Below, piece after piece: positions 1 to 6,273 of a stretch of DNA of 9,527 nucleotides. The notes below the pieces were generated by a model. It searched no databases. It was not told where the DNA came from and saw only the letters and a program-made list of their open reading frames with translations. The position numbers and the translations under genes are program-made. This stretch comes from an uncultured Clostridia bacterium (GTDB lineage Bacteria > Bacillota > Clostridia > Lachnospirales > Lachnospiraceae), in contig CAMOHF010000021.1 of the NCBI GenBank assembly GCA_946614685.1, forward strand, positions 1-9,527, read 5' to 3'. The stretch's first letter is position 1. Every line of letters starts with the position of its first letter.

Positions 1-857
1 GAACGGTCCACCTTTGTTGGATCCTTTCCGGAAAATGCACCGCCGCCGTGACGTGCATATCCACCGTATGTGTCTACGATAATCTTACGGCCTGTGAGGC
101 CGGAATCTCCGTGCGGTCCGCCGATCACAAAACGACCGGTGGGATTGATAAAGAACTTGGTATTTGCATCGATCATCTCTGCGGGAAGTACCACGTCGAA
201 GACATGCTTTCTGATGTCCTCGTGAATCTGCTCCTGTGTCACTTCCTCTCCGTGCTGGGTGGAAAGAACCACAGCATCAAGTCTTGCAGGCTTGCCGTTC
301 TCATCATACTCGACGGTAACCTGTGTCTTGCCATCGGGGCGAAGATAAGGAAGTGTTCCGTTCTTTCTGACTTCCGTCAGGCGACGGGATAATTTGTGTG
401 CAAGTGCGATGGGATAAGGCATAAGCTCCGGTGTCTCATTCACCGCATAGCCGAACATCATACCCTGATCGCCGGCACCGATGGCCTCGATCTCCTCGTC
501 GGACATGGTGTTCTCCTTCGCCTCGAGTGCCTTGTCAACGCCCATGGCGATGTCTGAACTCTGCTCGTCGATCGCTACCACAACACCGCAGGTATCTGCA
601 TCGAAACCGTATTTTGCTCTGTCGTATCCGATCTCACGGATGGTGTTTCTGACCGTGTTCTGTATATCCACGTATGCACTGGTGGAGATCTCGCCCATCA
701 CCAGTACAAGTCCTGTCGTAACCGCAGTCTCGCAAGCCACACGGCCGTTCGGATCCTGCTTTAAAATTTCATCGAGGATGGCATCCGAGATCTGATCGCA
801 GATCTTGTCGGGATGTCCCTCGGTCACTGACTCTGATGTAAAAAGTCTTCTTTCCAA
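1..857 (-). CDS. metK: S-adenosylmethionine synthetase, C-terminus missing at window edge
   Basis: Cytosolic enzyme that makes S-adenosylmethionine from methionine and ATP, the methyl donor for most methylation. The 285 visible residues read as a normal MetK start ([20 protein letters not shown]). They include the ATP/Mg residues H15 and D17, the K+/Mg residue E43, signature 1 GAGDQG at 127-132 and signature 2 GGGAFSGKD at 271-279. The family is usually near 395 residues, so about 110 lie beyond the left edge. The start is TTG at 857-855. No ATG lies nearby upstream, the N-terminus matches the family exactly, and an AGGAGG sits 8 bases upstream. The gene begins 2 bases after the HIT gene stops, so it is probably translationally coupled to it. 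No SAM riboswitch can be present directly upstream because that DNA is coding. Confidence 0.97.
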   Translation of the reverse strand, partial: MERRLFTSESVTEGHPDKICDQISDAILDEILKQDPNGRVACETAVTTGLVLVMGEISTSAYVDIQNTVRNTIREIGYDRAKYGFDADTCGVVVAIDEQSSDIAMGVDKALEAKENTMSDEEIEAIGAGDQGMMFGYAVNETPELMPYPIALAHKLSRRLTEVRKNGTLPYLRPDGKTQVTVEYDENGKPARLDAVVLSTQHGEEVTQEQIHEDIRKHVFDVVLPAEMIDANTKFFINPTGRFVIGGPHGDSGLTGRKIIVDTYGGYARHGGGAFSGKDPTKVDR

Positions 858-859
858 AA

Positions 860-1279
860 TTATATCCTCCTCTTAATCGCTGCCGCAAGCGCCTTGGACT
901 CCTCGGAATCCGTCTCTCCCTGCTGCCAGCAGCTGATACCTACGCCGTCATCCGCATCTCTGGGAATCAGATGCAGATGAAAATGATGCACCGTCTGTCC
1001 CGCACACTCGCCGTTGTTCTGAACGATATTCATACCCTCGCAACCGGTTTCATCCTTGATCGCACGCGCGATCACAGTCGCAAGCGAGAACAGTCTTCCG
1101 GCCGTATCTCCATCGATATGGAAGATATCATCATAATGCTCCTTGGGAATGATCAATGCATGTCCGCGACTCGCCGGTGAGATGTCCAAAAAGCACTTGA
1201 ACTCCGGACTGTCGTATATGGTAGCCGACGGGATCTCTCCGCGGCCGATCTTACAAAACAGGCAATCATCTTTTGTCAT
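860..1279 (-). CDS. HIT (histidine triad) family nucleotide-binding protein
   Basis: A 139-residue cytosolic HIT-family protein, close to the family's usual length. The histidine triad H-F-H-L-H-L-I sits at 99-105 and holds the catalytic histidine for hydrolysing nucleoside phosphoramidates or related phosphoanhydrides. C6, C9, H48 and H99 match the zinc-binding pattern of the Bacillus HIT subgroup. This points to a branch-I, HINT-like enzyme rather than a GalT or Ap4A phosphorylase. The true substrate is not known for most bacterial members. It starts at ATG with AGGAGGT 5 bases upstream. The gene lies between the FliS-like gene (10-base gap) and metK (2-base gap), so the three are probably co-transcribed. 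Nothing about HIT proteins explains a motility link; the placement may simply be operon packing. Confidence 0.94.
   Translation of the reverse strand: MTKDDCLFCKIGRGEIPSATIYDSPEFKCFLDISPASRGHALIIPKEHYDDIFHIDGDTAGRLFSLATVIARAIKDETGCEGMNIVQNNGECAGQTVHHFHLHLIPRDADDGVGISCWQQGETDSEESKALAAAIKRRI
866..871 (-). promoter_or_regulatory. metK ribosome binding site, inside the HIT gene
   Basis: AGGAGG on the minus strand lies 8 bases before the TTG start of metK. It is embedded in the codons for the last residues (K-R-R-I) of the HIT protein. A perfect Shine-Dalgarno compensates for the weak TTG codon and decides this start. The overlap suggests that ribosomes finishing HIT help translate metK. Confidence 0.85.
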
Positions 1280-1284
1280 AGCGT

Positions 1285-1291
1285 ACCTCCT
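1285..1291 (-). promoter_or_regulatory. Ribosome binding site of the HIT gene, overlapping the fliS stop codon
   Basis: AGGAGGT lies 5 bases before the HIT ATG. Its first two bases are the last two of the TAG stop codon (1292-1290) of the FliS-like gene. Termination of one gene and initiation of the next therefore occur in the same ribosome footprint, which is typical of translational coupling. Confidence 0.85.
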
Positions 1292-1769
1292 ATGCCTTAA
1301 AGCCTCGGGTGGTTACATCCACCCCGCTCACACTCTCATTTAACACACCCTTGCCATAGGTAAGGCCTGCGTATACCTGATGCGTGTTCTTCATGACCGG
1401 ACCCTCGCGATCCAGCTCATGCAGATGCTCGAATCCGACTTTAAGATTATCCAACATTGTCACACATCTGTCAAGTTCGTCCGGTACGCCTCGGATGGCA
1501 CTTTTGTTCAGTTTTCCGTAAATGAACCTGAGGATGGCGATCACGCGCGCCCCCAGCGGATCCGCCGGTGCAAAGCTGGCGCAGAGTTCATTCACCGATC
1601 GTCTGGCAAGTTCCACAGAATGCGCATATGCCTCCGCGTCCTGCGCTGCGTATGAATTCAGACTGTCCTTCATATGACAGACCGCAATATCAGTAAGAAC
1701 CAGGATCAATCCGCTTTGATTGGCCTGGCTCGTTCGAAGTGTGAATTCTTTTATCTGTTCTTTGGTCAT
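1290..1769 (-). CDS. fliS: FliS-like flagellin export chaperone with C-terminal extension
   Basis: A small, helical, cytosolic protein of 159 residues. FliS binds the C-terminal D0 helix of flagellin to prevent premature polymerisation and delivers it to the flagellar export gate. The evidence is position directly downstream of flagellin and the FliS-like layout. An N-terminal segment R-T-S-Q-A-N-Q-S-G-L (12-21) resembles the flagellin-binding start of FliS, and helices follow to about residue 118. The last part (122-159), G-P-V-M-K-N-T then V-Y-A-G-L-T-Y-G-K, goes beyond the usual FliS of about 125-135 residues; I recall it from Lachnospiraceae homologues. The start is ATG at 1769-1767 with a G-rich AAGGGGGA 8 bases upstream. 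An upstream in-frame ATG at 1844 lies in a terminator stem and was not used. Sequence identity to classical FliS is low, so the assignment leans on context. Confidence 0.82.
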   Translation of the reverse strand: MTKEQIKEFTLRTSQANQSGLILVLTDIAVCHMKDSLNSYAAQDAEAYAHSVELARRSVNELCASFAPADPLGARVIAILRFIYGKLNKSAIRGVPDELDRCVTMLDNLKVGFEHLHELDREGPVMKNTHQVYAGLTYGKGVLNESVSGVDVTTRGFKA

Positions 1770-1776
1770 AATCGGA

Positions 1777-1784
1777 TCCCCCTT
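1777..1784 (-). promoter_or_regulatory. Ribosome binding site deciding the fliS start
   Basis: AAGGGGGA on the minus strand sits 7-8 bases before ATG 1769. It is G-rich rather than the AGGAGG used by neighbouring genes, so initiation may be weaker. It supports the internal ATG over the longer reading frame that begins in the terminator hairpin. A 7-base inverted repeat lies immediately upstream (1783-1800) and touches it. Confidence 0.6.
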
Positions 1785-1800
1785 TTTGTCCAAACAAAAA
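1783..1800 (-). repeat. AT-rich 7-base inverted repeat before the fliS ribosome site
   Basis: TTTTTGT (1783-1789) and ACAAAAA (1794-1800) are perfect inverse copies separated by CCAA. One arm overlaps the T-tract of the flagellin terminator and the other abuts the G-rich ribosome site of the FliS-like gene. The stem is weak, being mostly A-U, so a regulatory role is only a possibility. Confidence 0.5.
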
Positions 1801-1848
1801 ATGAAACATGACACACGGCAGCGAGGGAGCAAACCGTGTGCCATGTTC
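1791..1848 (-). terminator. Rho-independent terminator after flagellin
   Basis: On the minus strand GAACATGGCACACGG (1848-1834) can pair with CCGTGTGTCATGTTT (1818-1804), a 15-pair stem with two G-U pairs and a 15-base loop. One base later comes A followed by T6 (1801-1796). It begins 7 bases past the flagellin stop codon. This is a well-formed intrinsic terminator, although the loop is long. It should end most flagellin transcripts and leave the FliS-like gene to read-through or to a promoter I cannot identify. Confidence 0.85.
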
Positions 1849-1855
1849 CCATATA

Positions 1856-3271
1856 TTACTGTAACAGCTGAAGGATGGACTCGGGACGTTCGTTGGAACG
1901 CTGCATCATGGAGATTGCAGCCTGCGACAATACGTCCTGCTGTGTATAGTTCGTCATCTCCTCAGCCATATCAGTATCCATGATACGTGAGTATGCCTCA
2001 GTGATACTCTCACTCTGGATCTTGAGGCTGTCATAGGTATCGTTCAGACGGTTCTCGTAAGCTCCGAGTCCGGAACGAATATTGGAAATCTTCTTGTCGG
2101 CCGCATCGATCTTCTCGATGGCTTCCGATGCATGTGCGTGGGTGTACATGATGAGTTCATCCACACCGAGGCCCTTCGCATCCACCTTCGGAATATCAAG
2201 CTCGATCTGCTCACCGGAATTGGCACCGATCTGGATCACCATGGTACCTGCGGAGAGAACTTCGATCTCCGTACTGCCGACGGAATCAGGAAGTACTTCG
2301 ACGGTCATCTCGAATCCGTTTCTGTCTATTATATTAACCTCATTTCCCTTGGTTGTAAAGGTGGCAGTTTGAGAAAATCCGTTGCCTGTGGGCGTGATCG
2401 TTGCCTCGCAATCGGTTCCCGCCACGGATGTGCCTGTCGTAATTCCGAGAAGTGCCTCCAGATCCGGGTTGGAAACCTCGATATCCAGAGTCTCGGCAAG
2501 TCCGTATTCCTTGGTGATCAGATATACCGGATCTCCGGTCGCAAAATCGCTGCTGGTCGTACCGCCATCCGGGGAAGCTACGACATCCACGCCGATCTTG
2601 GTCAGATGTGCCTGTAGTTCCTCAAAGACCTCCGTCATGCTCATGCCTTCGTTGATGGTGATCTCAAATCCGTTCACCTTCACCATACCGGCCTCGGCTG
2701 CCGTTACGGTCGCGCCGGAATTGGTAATACCTGTGGCAAGCTTCGCCTGGGTTGCCGCCTGAGTGATCTCCATCTCATAGATGCCGGGGTTGACATCCTT
2801 GGAGATGTAGGTTGCTTTCATATTGCCGTCCGTGGACAGAGATCTTCTGGCAAGTCCGCCGTTTAAGAGCTTCTGTCCATTGAACGCCGTGGTATCCGCG
2901 ATCTGGTTGATCTCCTCCTCTAAAGCATTGATCTCCTCCTGGATCGCATCTCTGTCTTCTTCGGAATTCACATCCTCAGCAGCCTTCACTGCAAGTTCGC
3001 GCATACGCGCAAGGATGCGGTGCATCTCGTCGAGTCCGCCCTCTGCGGACTGAATGACGGAAATACCGTCGTTGGAATTTAATGCCGCGCGATCAAGTCC
3101 CTTGATCTGTGCATCCAGCTTGGTGGAGATGGCAAGTCCGGCCGCGTCATCCGCGGGGCTTGTGATCTTCTTGCCGGATGAAAGTCTCGACATGGACTTT
3201 GCGATGTTGTTGTTGATCTTTGCAAAATGGTCACTGGCGTTTAGAGCCATGGAATTGTGATTGATTCTCAT
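1856..3271 (-). CDS. fliC: Flagellin, filament structural subunit
   Basis: A 471-residue flagellin, exported through the flagellar type III apparatus and polymerised into the filament. The conserved N-terminal D0/D1 region (1-140) begins MRINHN and contains L-S-S-G-K-K-I and P-A-D-D-A-A-G-L-A-I-S. The C-terminal D1/D0 region (about 385-471) contains S-R-I-M-D-T-D-M-A-E-E-M and ends in I-L-Q-L-L-Q. The middle (about 141-380) is the variable surface part. Residues 197-276 look like a Flagellin_IN motif. R89, L93 and E113 align with the three TLR5 contact residues of Salmonella FliC (R90, L94, E114). C288 in the surface region is unusual because flagellins generally lack cysteine. ATG has GGAGGTG 5 bases upstream. 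A sigma-28-type promoter precedes the gene and a terminator follows it. The FliS-like chaperone is next downstream. Confidence 0.98.
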   Translation of the reverse strand: MRINHNSMALNASDHFAKINNNIAKSMSRLSSGKKITSPADDAAGLAISTKLDAQIKGLDRAALNSNDGISVIQSAEGGLDEMHRILARMRELAVKAAEDVNSEEDRDAIQEEINALEEEINQIADTTAFNGQKLLNGGLARRSLSTDGNMKATYISKDVNPGIYEMEITQAATQAKLATGITNSGATVTAAEAGMVKVNGFEITINEGMSMTEVFEELQAHLTKIGVDVVASPDGGTTSSDFATGDPVYLITKEYGLAETLDIEVSNPDLEALLGITTGTSVAGTDCEATITPTGNGFSQTATFTTKGNEVNIIDRNGFEMTVEVLPDSVGSTEIEVLSAGTMVIQIGANSGEQIELDIPKVDAKGLGVDELIMYTHAHASEAIEKIDAADKKISNIRSGLGAYENRLNDTYDSLKIQSESITEAYSRIMDTDMAEEMTNYTQQDVLSQAAISMMQRSNERPESILQLLQ

Positions 3272-3276
3272 AATAG

Positions 3277-3283
3277 CACCTCC
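3277..3283 (-). promoter_or_regulatory. Ribosome binding site of flagellin
   Basis: GGAGGTG lies 5 bases before the flagellin ATG, a strong Shine-Dalgarno fitting a highly expressed protein. Only this one GGA is obvious in the short predicted leader, so a CsrA-type two-site repression as in Bacillus hag is not evident. Confidence 0.8.
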
Positions 3284-3314
3284 GGATTCGGTCTGGTCTC
3301 ATAACTATATTATG

Positions 3315-3340
3315 TATCGGATCATACACGCTTTTTCTTA
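3315..3340 (-). promoter_or_regulatory. Sigma-28 (SigD/FliA)-type promoter of flagellin
   Basis: On the minus strand TAAG (3340-3337), a 16-base spacer and CCGATA (3320-3315) match the SigD consensus TAAA-N14-16-CCGATAT with one mismatch in each element region. Transcription would start near 3308, giving a leader of about 37 bases. The -35 box overlaps the TAA stop codon of the upstream large gene. Sigma-28 control of flagellin is the rule in motile Firmicutes. Confidence 0.82.
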
Positions 3341-6220
3341 ACAAAGAACTTTCCCGATCTCGCGAACCAGAACTCTGGCTGCACTGTAGCTTACGGAAAG
3401 ACGTTTCTTCGGATCCTCCCCGCCGGATGCGGGTACTGTTTCCACCGGCATCTTTCTTCCGAAGGATACCCCTCCTGCGTCCACGCCCTCGGCCGAAAGT
3501 GCTTCCGCAAACGCTTCCGCTGCCCGGTCAAGGCGCTCGTTTCCTTCCGAGGTCTCGGCGTAGAGTGAACCGACAAGAAGTCCGCTTGCCGATACGGCAA
3601 ATTCTCCGCGCACGTAACCCATTTCCTCTCCGTGGATCCCTACGGAGAGCGTTCCTTCGCCCTCACGCAGGGACAGATTCATCACGGAAAGACCGTCTCC
3701 GGTTTGTAAAGGAATTCTGTATTTTCCGTGTTTTGCCATGTCAGAGAGCACCGTGAATCCGGCCTGGATCCGTTTGACTGTAACCAGGTCGCCGCTTCCG
3801 ATGGTGCCCATGATTCCGCCCGTATACATCGCCTCGGTCATCCTGTCCCGAAGGTCCTGATAGGTGAGCGTCATCTCTTCGCTGCTGAATAGTTTGGAAA
3901 GGAGATCTTCGGGTGTAAAGTCCAAGGGGATCTCTTCCCCGGACATGGAGCGCGCCATACGGTCCGTCTCCTCATCCACCAGGTCTTCCTTTCGTTCGTC
4001 TTTGAATTTCATCTTGGAAAGGAGCTCGGATACCAGCTGATAGAATCCGCCGGGCCCGTCCGTTTCCACCATGGCGATGGCTTCCTCGCCGAGCATGCTT
4101 TCGGCAAATGCGCTCTCGATCTGCGCATCGATTCTGCTACCTTTTACCTCTACCTCCGAAAGCATACCGAAGGTATCGTCCACGGTTGCGTCGATCCCCG
4201 CACCGGCCACGCTTCTGGCCGCCGCAAGCAGGTTTCTTATGGTCAGCCTGCTGCCGTTCGCAAAGAGGAATCCCGCTTCCCGGTCTCCCGACTTCGCGAG
4301 CTTATGCATCATACGGAAGATGCCGATGTAGCTCTCGCGCTCCGCAGCACTTACGTCTCCCGTCTTTTCCATATCGCGAAGGAAGGTTGCAAAATCCTCC
4401 GCCTCGGATACTCCGTTGTGATAGTTCTTCTCACGGAGTGTTTTGTTCAATTCACCGATCTCCACATCCATGGGGTTGATGCCGTCGCGGATCATGGAGA
4501 GAACGGCTTCGGGATAGAAGGCATCCATCAGATCGTTCACCTGTCTGTCCCTGTAGATAACCTCACGGATATTCTCCTCCGTGATCGCAATGCTGTTGTA
4601 ACCGAGGATCCGCACAGCACGCATGTGCTCCTCGTCCGCTTCCATATGCAGATCGGACAGGATATCCCCGATATTGGAAAAAGCCTTTCGGATGCTGTCT
4701 CCCATATCGGCACGGGGTGCGGTTCCCACAACCTCGTAGCTTCTTCTTACCGTCTCCGCCATCCGCGCGGCGGCACCACCTTCCACATCTACGGAAGCCA
4801 TACGAAACTCTGCGCGTGCGTACACGGAATTCACCGTAAAGCGCTCATAGAGATTCTGTCCCAGAATGTCTGCGGGCGCATCCGCAATGCCGTGGAGTTT
4901 CTCCGTCATCTCGCGGTACAGAGTAAGATTCTCTTCGGTTTCCGGAACTCCGGCTCTGTCAAATGCTTCCGAAACCAGTGCCTGCTCCGCCTGCTTTAAG
5001 GCGGACACCACCTTCGAAAGCTCTCTTGTATCGATATGCAGGTCCATCTTCACCATGCGGTAAGACACCTGCTCGGTCATATAAAGACGGATCTCTTCCA
5101 TCTGACGCATGGACGTCACTGCATTTCTCTCGTTCTCCGTAAGCGGTGTAAAGTCATCCGCCACCGCCCTCTTCACTGCCCCTTCGCTTCTTTGATAGTA
5201 AAGCGCCGACGCAATGGTGATCTGCTTTCCGGAGAGCGCCATATCAAAGACGGTCTCCGTCCGGATCTCCTGTACATGCGTATACAGGGCGTGCGCCGCA
5301 TCCGCGGAAGGGTGTGTGGCTGCTTCCGCCTCGGCAAGCGCCAAAGCGCCGGTCTCTCCGAGCGGCTTACCCGCAAAGGTTCTGTAGAGATCCAGGGTTT
5401 TGATATTCTCAGTTGTAACGGGAAGCTCCGCCTCAAGCAGAAGCTTCGCCGTCTCAAGTCTTGTCTCGTCTGCGGGAAGTCCGGCCTGGGCGATCACGCG
5501 CTCCACCTGCGGCTGCAGTTTTGAAAATGCCTCATCCTTCACGGACGGATCCGTCGTCCCGCTGAAATGTGCCTTATATAAGTTCTCCTCCGTAAGCGGA
5601 AGATTGTTTCTGATCAGATAGACAAAATCCTTGTCCTCGGGTACGAGGTCTTTTTCGCGGATCACATCTGCCGTCGATACCCCTGCAAGATCCACCTCGG
5701 CGCCGTTCACCAGAAGGCTTCCTCCGGTCGTTGTCACATCGGAGAAATCCCCGTCTGCCACGGAAGCCGCAGCCAGCATCTGCTTTAAGTCATCGCGGTG
5801 CATCTGTCCGCGCATATTGTTCACAAGGCCCATCAGATCGGACAGCTTCGTGGAACTTACATCCACGCCCATCTGTCTTAAGCGCTCGATCTCCTCACGG
5901 CTCAGGTGCTTGGCGATCTCTCTTGCCTCTTCGTTCGACTCGCGTTCGCTCGTTCCGGCATCCTCCGCGCGTTCCTTCGCCTGTTCCTTCATGTCGCGAA
6001 GGTACTCCTTGAAGTTCTCCATCACCGTGCGGTCCGATCCGCCCTTCGGATCCTTCTTATAGACAATAGAATCGGCGCCACCGATTCCCTGCGTAGGATC
6101 AGCGCCGCCTGTATGTACTGACGCACGCAAGGAGGGATCCGCAAATGCACCGACCCCTGCGTGTGTCTCATTGATATGATTGTTGAAATTCGTAAGCTCC
6201 ATGCGGTTCTCCGTTTCCAT
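3338..6220 (-). CDS. Large uncharacterised motility-linked protein with FliK-like C-terminal domain
   Basis: A protein of 960 residues with no signal peptide or membrane segment seen. Residues 67-116 are highly charged and probably coiled coil. The body is helical, with a recurring T-x-x-N-[IL] motif, usually preceded by a hydrophobic/proline pair: LPLTEENL (207-214), LPVTTENI (266-273), PETEENL (426-432), IAITEENI (544-551) and RLTIRNL (658-664), plus a degenerate TPLTENE (358-364). Residues 837-921 alternate beta strands and one helix (M-N-L-S-L, L-S-V-G-I, M-G-Y-V-R-G-E-F), like the C-terminal Flg_hook domain of FliK. It resembles what I recall as DUF6240-type Clostridial proteins; this is unverified. 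A sigma-28-type box upstream and flagellin downstream point to a late flagellar role, perhaps in hook, cap or export control. The start chosen is the ATG at 6220 (AGGA 5 bases upstream). ATG 6202 (GGAG upstream) is an alternative; ATG 6238 lies at or before the predicted transcript start. Confidence 0.85.
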   Translation of the reverse strand: METENRMELTNFNNHINETHAGVGAFADPSLRASVHTGGADPTQGIGGADSIVYKKDPKGGSDRTVMENFKEYLRDMKEQAKERAEDAGTSERESNEEAREIAKHLSREEIERLRQMGVDVSSTKLSDLMGLVNNMRGQMHRDDLKQMLAAASVADGDFSDVTTTGGSLLVNGAEVDLAGVSTADVIREKDLVPEDKDFVYLIRNNLPLTEENLYKAHFSGTTDPSVKDEAFSKLQPQVERVIAQAGLPADETRLETAKLLLEAELPVTTENIKTLDLYRTFAGKPLGETGALALAEAEAATHPSADAAHALYTHVQEIRTETVFDMALSGKQITIASALYYQRSEGAVKRAVADDFTPLTENERNAVTSMRQMEEIRLYMTEQVSYRMVKMDLHIDTRELSKVVSALKQAEQALVSEAFDRAGVPETEENLTLYREMTEKLHGIADAPADILGQNLYERFTVNSVYARAEFRMASVDVEGGAAARMAETVRRSYEVVGTAPRADMGDSIRKAFSNIGDILSDLHMEADEEHMRAVRILGYNSIAITEENIREVIYRDRQVNDLMDAFYPEAVLSMIRDGINPMDVEIGELNKTLREKNYHNGVSEAEDFATFLRDMEKTGDVSAAERESYIGIFRMMHKLAKSGDREAGFLFANGSRLTIRNLLAAARSVAGAGIDATVDDTFGMLSEVEVKGSRIDAQIESAFAESMLGEEAIAMVETDGPGGFYQLVSELLSKMKFKDERKEDLVDEETDRMARSMSGEEIPLDFTPEDLLSKLFSSEEMTLTYQDLRDRMTEAMYTGGIMGTIGSGDLVTVKRIQAGFTVLSDMAKHGKYRIPLQTGDGLSVMNLSLREGEGTLSVGIHGEEMGYVRGEFAVSASGLLVGSLYAETSEGNERLDRAAEAFAEALSAEGVDAGGVSFGRKMPVETVPASGGEDPKKRLSVSYSAARVLVREIGKVLC

Positions 6221-6225
6221 ACTCG

Positions 6226-6229
6226 TCCT
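6226..6229 (-). promoter_or_regulatory. Ribosome binding site favouring the 6220 start of the large protein
   Basis: AGGA lies 5 bases before ATG 6220. A GGAG is also placed 7 bases before ATG 6202, so either start is possible. ATG 6238 has no Shine-Dalgarno and would fall at the predicted start of the sigma-28 transcript. Confidence 0.5.
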
Positions 6230-6241
6230 GTACAACATATG

Positions 6242-6265
6242 TATCGGACGATTGTCGGATTTTCA
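6242..6265 (-). promoter_or_regulatory. Sigma-28-type promoter of the large FliK-like gene
   Basis: On the minus strand CCGATA (6247-6242) is preceded, after a 14-base spacer, by TGAA (6265-6262), a partial match to TAAA. The -10 element sits in the same TCCGATACATA 11-mer as the flagellin promoter. It lies in the short gap after the glycosyltransferase stop codon, so the large gene can be expressed independently of the genes upstream. The weak -35 lowers confidence. Confidence 0.65.
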
Positions 6266-6273
6266 TAACCGGC

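Noticed and set aside
858..1000. SAM-I riboswitch or own promoter directly upstream of metK
   Set aside because: The DNA upstream is the HIT coding sequence, with only 2 bases between the genes. I found no leader, terminator hairpin or convincing sigma-A promoter.
1770..1844. Possible 25-residue N-terminal extension of the FliS-like protein starting at ATG 1844
   Set aside because: The extended start lies inside the flagellin terminator stem and has no ribosome site. The internal ATG at 1769 has one and gives the FliS-like beginning.
2132..2617. 161-codon plus-strand frame opposite flagellin
   Set aside because: It is antisense to the unambiguous flagellin gene, with no Shine-Dalgarno evidence or family resemblance.
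4304..4999. 231-codon open frame on the plus strand opposite the large FliK-like gene
   Set aside because: It lies wholly antisense to a much longer gene with a promoter and ribosome site, has no recognisable domain, and is rich in H, C and other residues typical of a shadow frame.
6221..6238. Longer start (ATG 6238) for the large motility-linked protein
   Set aside because: It lies at about the predicted transcription start of the sigma-28-type promoter and has no Shine-Dalgarno. It could be used only by transcripts coming from the glycosyltransferase.
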